This document shows, one piece after another, positions 8,908-17,088 of a stretch of 64,000 nt of DNA (the stretch's first letter is position 1; every line of letters starts with the position of its first letter). The translations under genes were made by a program, and so were the position numbers. The stretch lies in assembly GCF_902459565.1 (NCBI RefSeq), contig NZ_CABPSN010000004.1, positions 186,001-250,000 on the forward strand, in the 5' to 3' direction. The stretch comes from Pandoraea aquatica. GTDB taxonomy: Bacteria > Pseudomonadota > Gammaproteobacteria > Burkholderiales > Burkholderiaceae. A model generated the notes under the pieces. That model did no database searches. It was given only the letters and a program-made list of their open reading frames with translations, and was not told the DNA's origin.

Positions 8908-9426
8908 CGGCGATCTTGACGGTGATAGTGACGGAAGCAGGGGGAAGTCGCACGCAGCGCAGATCGCTTCCCCCGGATTTACCCCAGATTTGTCGTTTAT
9001 TTAAAAAATCGATGTTGCGCCGCACGAAACGCGGTACGCGACGCCTTTTCCCCAATGGGCCATGTGTCGCTAAGGCCCTGATTGCCCGAGTGCAGCCTGC
9101 GACACGCTCACGTGTGTCGCAGCCACAAAATCGGTGCATTCCACGGTTCATGCGGGTTGCGCGACAACTTGTCGCACCTGCGACATTCTGTCGCATTGAC
9201 ACGTTCCGCCAAAAATCTCGAATCACGTCATGGTGACGGTATTGGGTGTCGCACTTTCCCGTCTCGAAAACCATACGAATCAATCGTTTGGCTTGCGGCG
9301 ACGCAGCACGGATGAGGGGTTTACCGTTCGCAGACAAAGCGCATACTAGCCCTGCGTCTCGTCGATTCCGATAGCGAGAATCGATGACCGGCAAGGCTAC
9401 GAGCACTAAACAACGCGAGGTAACTT
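8908..9426. other. Long intergenic region with TGTCGCA dyads
   Basis: These 519 bases lie upstream of the first small membrane protein. GC is lower than in flanking genes, with an AT-rich run near 8996-9010. No open frame here has coding character. The notable content is the repeat cluster at 9065-9253, listed separately. Confidence 0.5.
9065..9253. repeat. Cluster of TGTCGCA/TGCGACA inverted repeats
   Basis: Three dyads share one heptamer core. Dyad 1: CTGCGACAC (9097-9105) and GTGTCGCAG (9114-9122). Dyad 2: GCGACAA (9161-9167), one base, TTGTCGC (9169-9175). Dyad 3: TGCGACA (9179-9185), TTC, TGTCGCA (9189-9195). Single half-sites TGTCGC occur at 9065-9070 and 9248-9253. All arms are perfect. 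The arrangement suggests a multi-site operator or a nucleoprotein/RNA structure upstream of the small membrane protein gene at 9427. Confidence 0.65.
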
Positions 9427-9612
9427 ATGCACATCCGTTGGAAAAAAGTGTATTCGAGTGGGTGGGGAACGATTCATCACGATGCACCCCGTTCCCATCG
9501 CAGCGCCAGTGAGCGCGAGCAACTCTTTCAACGCCTGTTGGCAATCGCGATCGCCTGTAGTGTCGGCGGATTCGTGCTGTTGTCAGTAGGGGCGGCCTTC
9601 CTGGGACGCTAA
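9427..9612 (+). CDS. Small single-TM membrane protein, paralogue 1
   Basis: This 61 aa protein starts MHIRWKKVYSSGWG, has a polar Arg/Ser/Glu-rich region (residues 15-34) and ends in one TM helix (about 37-58, LLAIAIACSVGGFVLLSVGAAF). It is clearly related to the 55 aa protein at 10188: both open M-x-IRW-x-K-x-YS-x-G-x-G and have the same polar-then-TM plan. It is preceded by GCGAGG (ribosome-binding site). Function unknown. The conserved N-terminus outside the membrane suggests a binding role. Paralogy is the main support that it is a real gene. Confidence 0.7.
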   Translation: MHIRWKKVYSSGWGTIHHDAPRSHRSASEREQLFQRLLAIAIACSVGGFVLLSVGAAFLGR

Positions 9613-10187
9613 AGTCACATACCCCTTCCTTTTCGTGCGCGGCGCCGCCTCCGGCGGATCGCCGCGCTACGTTGCCTTTAACCGTCCTGACTGACGGGCT
9701 TCCGGGTTTCTCCACCATTGCCGCGGCGCTTTAGCGCTTGCCGCTACGTTTTGACTCGCACCTTCAATCGCCCGATTCGAACGGCCGCTTGCCCCGTCAT
9801 TGAAACGTTTTGTTACAAGCGTGCGGTGTCTGCGTAAAAGCCGTTCCGGCACAATTCTCCAAAGTCTTCGCAATTCACCGTTAAAACGGTTGGGTGAGAT
9901 ACGATAAAGCACGCCCAAGATCGCTTTGGACGTTGATAACCATCGTCGATAACGTGGTCTCTCATGGCTTTGGCGTCGCATTCTGCGAGTTCACGCTATT
10001 GCAATTCCTAAAGAATAGTGCGATCTTGAGGCGACGGCGCGGTGTCGGAATTTCAGGAAGATTCCACGGTATTTCATGCTATGGAATGTGCCCGGATTTA
10101 TCCGAATTGTCTTGCGCCTCAAAACTTTCGATAAAGAAGAAAAGAACAAGCAGTGCGGGCCGGTTTGATCGATTTGTGAGGTGCGCC
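9613..10187. other. Intergenic region between small paralogues
   Basis: These 575 bases show no supported gene. A GC-rich hairpin lies at 9637-9667 (GCGCGGCG / CGCCGCGC, with an inner CCGCC / GGCGG stem) 24 bases after the first paralogue and could end its transcript. The second half is AT-richer, as expected of a control region for the gene at 10188. I saw no repeat of the TGTCGCA dyads here. Confidence 0.5.
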
Positions 10188-10355
10188 ATGGAAATTCGCT
10201 GGGAAAAGCTGTACTCGGGCGGATTGGGTCGTTTCTACGACACGTCGGAATCCAGCCGTCGCCGTGCGCGGCGTGCGCAGCTGGCATGGTTCGGCGTGGT
10301 CATCTCCATTGGTGTCGCCATCGGCGCCATCGCCATTGCATGGCGCTGGATCTGA
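10188..10355 (+). CDS. Small single-TM membrane protein, paralogue 2
   Basis: This 55 aa protein starts MEIRWEKLYSGGLGRFYDTS, continues with a basic stretch (SSRRRARRAQ) and ends with a TM helix and aromatic tail (VVISIGVAIGAIAIAWRWI). Its start is preceded by TGAGG. The N-terminal 14 residues match the 61 aa protein at 9427 in at least eight positions. Its TGA overlaps the ATG of the next gene (TGATG), indicating translational coupling with the 118 aa secreted protein. Function unknown. Confidence 0.7.
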   Translation: MEIRWEKLYSGGLGRFYDTSESSRRRARRAQLAWFGVVISIGVAIGAIAIAWRWI

Positions 10356-10711
10356 TGTCGGCCCACGGAAAGCGGCACTCGGGGATTTCAGGCTTGCTGG
10401 TGCTTCTCGCCTTTACGGCGAGCGGCACGTTGCACGCGCAAACACCTGCAATGCCCACGGAGCCGCTCGACAACAGCGGTCAGCCGTGCGGCACAATTCG
10501 CGCACTGCCTGCCAACGTCACCGACTATCGCTATGAAGTCACGAATCGCTGCGAGCGTCAGGTGACCTATTACTGGCGTTGCAGCGCGGCCGATACCGAG
10601 CATTCGGTCGACGTGCCGGGCCGAGGCCTGCAAACGGTCACGTGCGTGAAAGCGAGCGGGGCGGCGGGCGAGATCGTGTTCCGCTTCGGGCCGCCGGGCG
10701 CGGGTAACTGA
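10355..10711 (+). CDS. Secreted cysteine-containing protein, hypothetical
   Basis: This 118 aa protein is coupled to the upstream small membrane protein by a TGATG overlap; an alternative in-frame ATG is at 10340. A signal peptide is visible (SGLLVLLAFTASGTLHAQ, cut near residue 29). The mature part has four cysteines (QPCGTIR, TNRCERQ, YWRCSAA, VTCVKAS), a number that would allow two disulfides in the periplasm, and ends in a beta-rich stretch (EIVFRFGPPGAGN). I do not recognise the family. Confidence 0.65.
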   Translation: MSAHGKRHSGISGLLVLLAFTASGTLHAQTPAMPTEPLDNSGQPCGTIRALPANVTDYRYEVTNRCERQVTYYWRCSAADTEHSVDVPGRGLQTVTCVKASGAAGEIVFRFGPPGAGN

Positions 10712-10891
10712 TTGGCGTGAACTTCGGCCACCGAAGCGGCGCGGAATGGCTATCATGACGCCATACGGCCAGCGCGCGCCCGACTGATTTCCGATTGTCT
10801 CGAATCCACGGCGCAGGATCTGGCTGCACTGACGGGCCACCCGCCTGGCGAGGCGCGTCACTGACACACGACATCCCCCAAGGACTCCCCC

Positions 10892-12352
10892 ATGAACGAC
10901 ATCGGCACCCCGACTCAGCCGTCGCTCGACACGGCCGCATTGCGTGAATTCGTCGAGCGCAAGTGGAACGACGAAATCCTGCATGCGCTCACCGACTACA
11001 TTGCAGTCCCGGCCAAGAGCCCGGGCTTCGACGCCGACTGGGCGCGCAACGGCTACATCGACCGCGTGGTGCGCGATGCCGCGCAGTGGGCCGAACGTCA
11101 GCCGGTCAAGGGCCTCAAGCTCGAAGTGATTCGTCTGGAAGGCCGCACGCCGGTGATCTTCTTCGAAGTGCCCGCCACGCGTTCGGGCAGTACCGACACC
11201 ATCGTGCTTTACGGCCACCTTGATAAGCAGCCTGAGTTCGACGGCTGGCGCAAAGACCTCGGGCCGTGGACACCCAAGTTCGAAGACGGCAAGCTCTACG
11301 GCCGTGGCGGTGCGGACGACGGCTATGCCATCTATTCCAGCGTGACGGCACTCGCAGCGCTCGACGCACAGGGCGTGGAGCGTCCGCGCTGCGTCGGTCT
11401 CATCGAGACCTGCGAAGAGTCGGGCAGCTACGATTTGCTGCCGTATGTCGACGCGCTGCGCGACCGTCTCGGCCGCGTGAGTCTCGTCGTCTGTCTGGAT
11501 TCCGGCGCAGGCAATTACGATCAGCTGTGGCTCACGACGTCGCTGCGCGGCCTGATCTCCGGCAGTCTCGAAGTGCAGGTGCTCGACGAGGGCATCCACT
11601 CAGGCGGCTACGGCGGCATTGCGCCGTCGAGCTTCCGCATCATGCGTCAGCTGTTCGAACGGCTTGAAGATGCGGGTAGCGGCAACGTGCTGCCGAAGGG
11701 CTTTCACAGCCCGATTCCGCTGCAACGACTGAAAGAAGCCGAGGCCACCGCACACATTCTCGGCGATGACGTCTGGAAGAAGATGCCGTGGGCCTGCGGT
11801 CAGGACGGCCTCTCCGTGCTGCCGACCACGACCGATCCCAAGGAAGCGCTGCTCAATTCGACGTGGCGTCCGTCGTTGTCGGTGACGGGCGCGGCCGGGC
11901 TGCCTGCGCTGGCCGACGCCGGTAACGTGCTGCGTCCGCGCACGGCCTTCAAGCTGTCGCTGCGCCTGCCCCCCCTCATCGATGCCGCGCAGGCGGTGCA
12001 AGAGCTCAAGGCGCTGCTCGAAGTCGACCCGCCGTACAACGCGAAGGTGACGTTCAAGTCCGATGCGGGTGCGGCCTCCGGCTGGAACGCGCCCGACGTC
12101 GCACCGTGGCTCACGTCGGCGCTGAACACGGCGTCGCAACGCCACTACGGCGCGGACGTCGCCTACATCGGTCAGGGCGGCACGATCCCGCTGATGAACA
12201 CGCTGCAAGCGGGTTTCCCGACGGCGCAGTTCATGGTGTGCGGCGTACTTGGGCCGAAGTCCAACGCGCACGGGCCGAACGAGTTCCTGCACGTGCCGTA
12301 CGCGAAGAAGCTGACGGCTGCCGTGGCCGAGGTGATTGCGCTGGCGCCGTAA
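10892..12352 (+). CDS. M20-family metallopeptidase
   Basis: This 486 aa protein belongs to the di-zinc M20 family (carnosinase/CNDP-like branch). Visible ligands are the H-x-D of VLYGHLDKQP (about residues 109-111), the D of LYGRGGADDGYA, the EE pair of LIETCEESGS, the D of VCLDSGAGNYD and the C-terminal H of NAHGPNEFLHVPY. Two short insertions match the dimerisation (lid) domain. Such enzymes hydrolyse dipeptides or N-acyl amino acids in the cytosol. It is convergent with the hydrolase operon at 12428-16985, from which a terminator separates it, so a shared pathway is possible but not shown. Confidence 0.88.
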   Translation: MNDIGTPTQPSLDTAALREFVERKWNDEILHALTDYIAVPAKSPGFDADWARNGYIDRVVRDAAQWAERQPVKGLKLEVIRLEGRTPVIFFEVPATRSGSTDTIVLYGHLDKQPEFDGWRKDLGPWTPKFEDGKLYGRGGADDGYAIYSSVTALAALDAQGVERPRCVGLIETCEESGSYDLLPYVDALRDRLGRVSLVVCLDSGAGNYDQLWLTTSLRGLISGSLEVQVLDEGIHSGGYGGIAPSSFRIMRQLFERLEDAGSGNVLPKGFHSPIPLQRLKEAEATAHILGDDVWKKMPWACGQDGLSVLPTTTDPKEALLNSTWRPSLSVTGAAGLPALADAGNVLRPRTAFKLSLRLPPLIDAAQAVQELKALLEVDPPYNAKVTFKSDAGAASGWNAPDVAPWLTSALNTASQRHYGADVAYIGQGGTIPLMNTLQAGFPTAQFMVCGVLGPKSNAHGPNEFLHVPYAKKLTAAVAEVIALAP

Positions 12353-12381
12353 GCCGTCTACGTAGTTCGCTTGCAAAGCAA

Positions 12382-12410
12382 AACGGGTCGCATCGAGCGA
12401 CCCGTTTTTT
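12382..12410. terminator. Bidirectional Rho-independent terminator
   Basis: A perfect 10-bp stem (AACGGGTCGC / GCGACCCGTT, loop ATCGA) is followed by a T-run on the plus strand and a run of A before it. It sits between convergent genes and can serve both. Confidence 0.9.
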
Positions 12411-12427
12411 ATGGATGTGACGCGTTG

Positions 12428-13681
12428 TCAGATCCGGTGTGTTGCTGCCTCCATCACCTGCACGCCGCGCATGAAGTCATCGAGTTCCATACTCTCGGCC
12501 GGATTGTGCGAACCGTTGGCGTTGCGCACGAACACCATGCCGCTCGGAATGCCCGCGTTGGCGAAGATAGCGGCGTCGTGACCGGCACCGCTCGGCACGC
12601 GCTCTTGCGGCAGATCGAACGTTCGGCAGGCGTCTTCGAGCAGCGAGGACACGTGCTTGTCCATGACGGCCGGTGCCGACGCCAGCCGCCGGTCGAAGAC
12701 AAACTTCACGCCCCGGTCGCGTTCGATGGCGCGGCATTCGGTGCGCATCAGCTCATAGAAGACGTCGAGCGTATCGAGGCTCTGGCTGCGCACTTCCAGA
12801 CTGAAATCGACCTTGCCCGGGATGCGCGAGATCGCGTGCTCGGCGGGATCGGTGCCGACGATCCCGGTCGTGACCACCATGTCGATACCGCGCTCGAGCA
12901 GCGCACGCCAGTGCTCGTCGAGCCGCGTGATGAGGTCGGCCACAGCAAACATCGCGTCGTGACGCAGCCAGCGCGGCACCGCGCCTGAGTGTCCGGCTTC
13001 GCCGATACACGTCACGCGGTTGTGACGCACGTTGCCGCGAATGCCCGGCACGATCGCCACCGGCATGTTGCGCGCAATCATCACCGGACCTTGTTCGATG
13101 TGAAGCTCAAGCCATGCCTTCGCGCGTGACGCGTCGAAGAGCATCTCGCCTTCGCGAATGGCATCGACGTCCGCACCGGCCTGCGCCATGCACTCGCCAA
13201 GCGACCGGCCGTGGCTGCGATGCGGCATGGCGAGATCGGCGTCGGTCAGTTTGCCGAACAACGCGCTCGATCCCATGTAGGCGCGGCCGAACCAGGCGCT
13301 TTCTTCGCCGCGCAGGGCGAGTACGCGCACCGGGGTGGCGGTGTGACGCTGGCTGCGCCGTTGCTCGACGAGGCACAGCAGCCCGGCGACGATACCGGCC
13401 AGACCGTCGTAGTTGCCGCCTTGCGGGACGGAGTCGAGGTGCGAGCCGATCCACGTGGCCGGGGTGTTGCCGTCGTCCTCCGGCAATGCGAAGACGAGAT
13501 TGGCGGCGCGGTCGCGTGTGACGGTCAGGCCCTGATGGCCGGCCCATTCCGTCAGATACGAAGCAGCGGCGTTCTCGCCGTCGCCATAGCTGTCGCGGGT
13601 GATGCCGACGCCGTCGTTACCGAGACGGCGCAGGTCGGTGAAAAGTTGCTCGGCCAGCGGGGCCAGCGCGTTCAGTTCCAT
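12428..13681 (-). CDS. Zn-dependent N-carbamoyl-amino-acid / ureide amidohydrolase (M20)
   Basis: The protein is 417 aa from the ATG at 13681; the frame extends to 13708 without a usable start signal. It is an M20 amidohydrolase of the allantoate amidohydrolase / N-carbamoyl-L-amino acid hydrolase / β-ureidopropionase branch. Expected metal ligands are H81 and D92 (GSHLDSVPQGGNYDG), E126-E127 (RGEESAWFG), H194 (LELHIEQGP) and H392 (GSHNPAE). Family enzymes cut the ureido group from N-carbamoyl amino acids, giving amino acid, CO2 and NH3. As last gene of the transporter-PyrK-PyrD operon it would fit hydrolysis of N-carbamoylaspartate or a related ureide. The exact substrate is inferred. Confidence 0.85.
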   Translation of the reverse strand: MELNALAPLAEQLFTDLRRLGNDGVGITRDSYGDGENAAASYLTEWAGHQGLTVTRDRAANLVFALPEDDGNTPATWIGSHLDSVPQGGNYDGLAGIVAGLLCLVEQRRSQRHTATPVRVLALRGEESAWFGRAYMGSSALFGKLTDADLAMPHRSHGRSLGECMAQAGADVDAIREGEMLFDASRAKAWLELHIEQGPVMIARNMPVAIVPGIRGNVRHNRVTCIGEAGHSGAVPRWLRHDAMFAVADLITRLDEHWRALLERGIDMVVTTGIVGTDPAEHAISRIPGKVDFSLEVRSQSLDTLDVFYELMRTECRAIERDRGVKFVFDRRLASAPAVMDKHVSSLLEDACRTFDLPQERVPSGAGHDAAIFANAGIPSGMVFVRNANGSHNPAESMELDDFMRGVQVMEAATHRI

Positions 13682-13745
13682 GAGTGTGCTTCTTTTCGCT
13701 TGATGCAATGCGAGGGGGCTAGGGGGCTAAGCGTTGCGGGATGAA

Positions 13746-14705
13746 TCAGCCGGACTGCTGTGCAAAGCGCAGCCAGCGGTCGGATAGTTGTGCGTCGAGC
13801 GCGACAGCACCGGTGAGCGTTGCGATGCGCTCGACGTCGTTCGCGTCGCAATACGCGGCGAGCCCGTCGACGATGCGCACCATGACCGCCGGATCGCGGA
13901 ACGACGCCGTGCCGACCTGCACCGCCGTGGCCCCGGCAAGCATGAATTCCACGGCGTCGTCCGCCGTCTCGATGCCGCCACAGCCAATGATCGGGATGCG
14001 TACCGCGCGGTGGCACTGATGCACGAGTCGCACAGCGAGCGGTTTGATCGCCGGGCCGGAGAGGCCGCCCATCACGTTGCCGAGCTTCGGCTTGCGTGTG
14101 CGCACGTCGATAGCCATGCCAAGGACTGTGTTGCCCATGACGATGGCATCGGCGCCGGCGTCTTCGGCGGCGCGCGCAATCAGCGCGATCTGACCGGCGT
14201 TCGGTGTGAGCTTCACCCACAGCGGGTGCGACGTGCGACGCCGGATCGCGCTCACGGCTTTGTACGTGCTCTCGGCCTGCATCGCGAAGGCCATGCCGTC
14301 TGCTTCGAGATTCGGGCAGGAAATGTTGGCTTCGATGGCCGCGACTTCCGGCAGTGACAGCGTCTCGCAGGCTTCGCCGAACGACTCGGCCGTGTCTGCC
14401 GACACCGAGACCACGACCGGCGTATCGAAGCGCGCATCGGTGGTGTAGGCGGGCAACACGTCGCGTCGGTACGCTTCGAGTCCCTTGCTCGGAATGCCGA
14501 TGGAATTGAGCATGCCGCTGGCGGTCTCGGCCACGCGCGGCGTCGGATTGCCTGCCCGCGCATCGGGCGACACGCTCTTGACGACCAGCGCACCAAGACG
14601 ATTCAGATCGAGCGCTTCGGCATACTCGATGGCGAAGCAGCCCGACGCGGGCATCACCGGATTGCGCAGCGTGAGCGAACCGATACGAACGGAAAGATCA
14701 GCCAA
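13746..14705 (-). CDS. Dihydroorotate dehydrogenase, class 1B catalytic-subunit type
   Basis: The predicted start is TTG at 14705, 7 bases after GGAGG, giving 319 aa and an 8-base overlap with the upstream pyrK-like gene; the only ATG (14738) would overlap by 41 bases. The protein is a FMN-binding TIM barrel of the PyrD class 1 family. The catalytic cysteine C130 lies in NISCPN, and MLNSIGI, VKLTPN, GGLSGPAIKPLA and IPIIGCGGI are all typical. Pairing with a PyrK-like subunit indicates the NAD-linked heterotetrameric 1B type. Because it lies with a transporter and a ureide hydrolase, a catabolic (orotate-reducing) role is more likely than pyrimidine synthesis. Confidence 0.82.
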   Translation of the reverse strand: MADLSVRIGSLTLRNPVMPASGCFAIEYAEALDLNRLGALVVKSVSPDARAGNPTPRVAETASGMLNSIGIPSKGLEAYRRDVLPAYTTDARFDTPVVVSVSADTAESFGEACETLSLPEVAAIEANISCPNLEADGMAFAMQAESTYKAVSAIRRRTSHPLWVKLTPNAGQIALIARAAEDAGADAIVMGNTVLGMAIDVRTRKPKLGNVMGGLSGPAIKPLAVRLVHQCHRAVRIPIIGCGGIETADDAVEFMLAGATAVQVGTASFRDPAVMVRIVDGLAAYCDANDVERIATLTGAVALDAQLSDRWLRFAQQSG

Positions 14706-15663
14706 AATCCACCTCCCCGACCACGTCGCGAATGGCAAACACGGGGCCTTCGCGGCACACGCGCAGGAATTGCTTGTCGCCGTCGCAATCGAACAGGCGC
14801 ACGCACGACAGGCACACGCCCATGCCGCAGGCCATGCGTTGCTCCATCGCGACTTCGCCCGTGATCTCCGGATGCCCAGCCAAAACCCGCTGAAGCAGCA
14901 TCAGCAGACGATGCGAGCCGCAGGTGTACACCGCGTCGTGCGGCGCTGCGGCGAGCAGGGTGCGGATGCGTGGCTCAAGCGCTTCGACGGCCGACGAGCC
15001 GTCGCTGTCGAAGACGCAATGCACGTCGGCCAGTGCGCGCGCTTCGGGCGAGCGCAGGAATTCGTCGCGCATCAGATCGGCTTCACTGCGCGCCGACATG
15101 ACGACCGTCAGTCGCAGACCTGCAGCTGCGGCACGTTGCACCAGCGGGGCCATCGTCGCCAGACCGACGCCACGCGCGACGACCATCACGCGTTGCCAAC
15201 TCGTGTCGAGCGTAAAGGTGTTGCCGAGCGGGCCGACGATGTCGAGCGATGCGCCCCCGGTGAGCGTGGCGAGCGCGCGGGTGCCGACGCCGGTCACGTT
15301 GTACAGAAACTCGATGGTGTCCGGCTCGGGGCCGGTGCCGTAGACGCTCATCGGACGCAGCAGGAACGGCGCTTCGTTCTCCGTCACCGGACACTTCAAC
15401 TGATAGAACTGCCCGGGGCGCGTGGTGAGCGCGACGGGGGCATCCGCCTGCAAGCGCAGATAACGATAGCGCGCGTTGACGGCGTGATGCGTGAGCACCT
15501 GACAACGATGCGTGGCGACAATGTGTCCGGCGGATGATGCGCACGTCGCAGCGTCTGGCTGCGCTTCGTGTGCTTCATGCGCATCGTGCGAAGGGCACGT
15601 CGGCGAGTGCACCCGCGCCAATGGGCGGGTGACGTTGTTGGGCGTCAGAGAGACGACGGACAT
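14698..15663 (-). CDS. Dihydroorotate dehydrogenase electron-transfer subunit, PyrK-like
   Basis: The protein is 321 aa from the ATG at 15663. It has a ferredoxin-reductase-like fold: FAD site PGQFYQLKC plus LLRPMSVYG, a NAD-binding half (VMVVARGVGLATMAPLV), and a C-terminal [2Fe-2S] site with C279, C284, C287 and C303 (CGMGVCLSC, then VCREGPVF), which is the PyrK signature. It would pass electrons between NAD(H) and the PyrD-like FMN subunit encoded by the overlapping next gene. The N-terminal ~45 residues are a histidine-rich extension not usual in PyrK. The ATG lies 54 bases after the MFS stop, in the same operon. Confidence 0.82.
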   Translation of the reverse strand: MSVVSLTPNNVTRPLARVHSPTCPSHDAHEAHEAQPDAATCASSAGHIVATHRCQVLTHHAVNARYRYLRLQADAPVALTTRPGQFYQLKCPVTENEAPFLLRPMSVYGTGPEPDTIEFLYNVTGVGTRALATLTGGASLDIVGPLGNTFTLDTSWQRVMVVARGVGLATMAPLVQRAAAAGLRLTVVMSARSEADLMRDEFLRSPEARALADVHCVFDSDGSSAVEALEPRIRTLLAAAPHDAVYTCGSHRLLMLLQRVLAGHPEITGEVAMEQRMACGMGVCLSCVRLFDCDGDKQFLRVCREGPVFAIRDVVGEVDFG

Positions 15664-15716
15664 GGATGGGGGCTCCGGATAGTGGGGACGAAGGCTTGCC
15701 GAGTACGAGGCGTGCG

Positions 15717-16985
15717 TTATTCGAGTTCGGTGCCTTTGAGTTCGGGAATCAGGAAGCGCGTGGCGATCATGTCGAGCACGTACAGGCTCGCGAGCAGCGC
15801 GATAGCGATCTGGAAGGAGTAGCGTGCGGCAAGCGCACCGACCACGAGCGGGCCGAGGCCGCCGATGGCGCGTCCGATGTTCCACAGCACGTTCTGTGCG
15901 GTCGCGCGCGCTGCCGTGGGATACGCCTCGGACATCAGCGTGCCGTAGCCACCGACCATCCCGTTGACGAACATCCCCATGAACGCGCCGGCGAAGAGCA
16001 TCACGCCCGGATCGGTCAGTTGCGAGTAGACGATCACCATGACCACCGCACCTGCCTGATACAGCAGGAACGTGGGACGGCGTCCGATACGGTCGGCCAG
16101 TTGCCCGAAGGCCCACACGCCGAACATCATGCCGATCACCGTCGCCGCGGTCCAAAGGCCCGACTTCGTCAGCGAGAAGCCGAGCTTTTGCGAGAGGAAC
16201 GTCGGCAGCCAGATCATGATGCCGTAGTAGCCGAAGTTCTGAACCGAACACAGAATGACGATGCCGAGGCTCACGCGCGTGGTGCGGGCATCCTTCACGA
16301 GCAGACGAAACGCATTCGAGCTGCCGTGCTTTGGCGTCTTGTCCGTGCGGCGCACGAACACTTCCGGCTCATGCAGCTTGTTGCGCAACACCCATGCGAC
16401 GAGCGCGGGCAGCACGCCCACGAGGAACATGCCGCGCCAGCCGATGTACATCAGCAACAGCGGCGTGAGCAGCGCCGCTGCCAGCACGCCCGTCTGCCAG
16501 CCGAGTGCGACGTAAGACGACACGCGCGCACGCTTGGACGCGGGCCACGCCTCTGCCGCGAGTGCCATGCCGATACCGAACTCGCCACCGAGGCCGATGC
16601 CTGCAATCGTGCGATAGACCAGCAAGTCCCAGAACCCCTGCGCCAGCGCACACAGGCCGGTGAAGACCGCGAACAACAGAATCGTCCACGTCAGCATGCG
16701 CACACGGCCGTAACGGTCCGAGAGCGCGCCGAACAGAATGCCGCCGGCCACCGCGCCGATCAGTGTCCACGTGACGAGTGCGCCGGCTTGCCCCGCCGTG
16801 AGGTGCAGTCCGATCGTGATCGCCGGCAGCATGAAGCCGAGAATCAGCAGATCGAAGCCGTCCATTGCATAGCCGATGGCAGAGCCCGCAAGCGCCTTCC
16901 ATGCGTAGGGGGTGACGGTGTCGTCACCGGCGTTGGGTGAGGCGCTCGCGTGTTGTCTACGCGATGAATTCAGGTTGGCTTCCAT
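15717..16985 (-). CDS. MFS transporter, metabolite:H+ symporter type
   Basis: This 422 aa protein has about 12 TM segments. The motif after TM1 (GYAMDGFDLLILGFMLPAI) and the loop 2-3 motif GALSDRYGRVRML, plus IGLGGEFGIGMALAAEAWP, match the aromatic acid / sialate / metabolite:H+ symporter branch of MFS. It is the first gene of the operon leading to the PyrK-like, PyrD-like and amidohydrolase genes, so it probably imports the pathway substrate. A GTCTA-N6-TAGAC dyad lies 63 bases upstream of its ATG. A central cytoplasmic loop (EPEVFVRRTDKTPKHGSS) has the expected length. Confidence 0.88.
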   Translation of the reverse strand: MEANLNSSRRQHASASPNAGDDTVTPYAWKALAGSAIGYAMDGFDLLILGFMLPAITIGLHLTAGQAGALVTWTLIGAVAGGILFGALSDRYGRVRMLTWTILLFAVFTGLCALAQGFWDLLVYRTIAGIGLGGEFGIGMALAAEAWPASKRARVSSYVALGWQTGVLAAALLTPLLLMYIGWRGMFLVGVLPALVAWVLRNKLHEPEVFVRRTDKTPKHGSSNAFRLLVKDARTTRVSLGIVILCSVQNFGYYGIMIWLPTFLSQKLGFSLTKSGLWTAATVIGMMFGVWAFGQLADRIGRRPTFLLYQAGAVVMVIVYSQLTDPGVMLFAGAFMGMFVNGMVGGYGTLMSEAYPTAARATAQNVLWNIGRAIGGLGPLVVGALAARYSFQIAIALLASLYVLDMIATRFLIPELKGTELE

Positions 16986-17047
16986 GATCGGTTCCCGTGG
17001 GAGGCAAATGCTGTGGCGATTGATTGGGTTGTCGCACTCGCCAATTT

Positions 17048-17063
17048 GTCTATATTTTTAGAC
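17048..17063. promoter_or_regulatory. Operator-like dyad 1, before MFS operon
   Basis: A 16-bp element with perfect outer arms GTCTA / TAGAC around a 6-base AT core. On the minus strand it contains TATAGA, which could be the -10 hexamer, so binding would block or shape transcription of the MFS-pyrK-pyrD-hydrolase operon. It is one of three matching elements (others at 17427 and 18844). Confidence 0.65.
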
Positions 17064-17088
17064 GATCAGGTGAAAAAAACGCGTGAGA

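Noticed and set aside
10100-10150. Possible sigma28-type promoter before the second small membrane protein
   Set aside because: TCAAAA and CGATAA are present, but spacing and flanks do not fit the consensus well enough.
10892-12352. M20 peptidase as part of the ureide operon
   Set aside because: It is on the opposite strand, separated by a bidirectional terminator, and has no copy of the shared dyad upstream.
15666-16940. 424-codon plus-strand frame opposite the MFS transporter
   Set aside because: Mirror frame of a high-GC gene; no hydrophobic core or motif.
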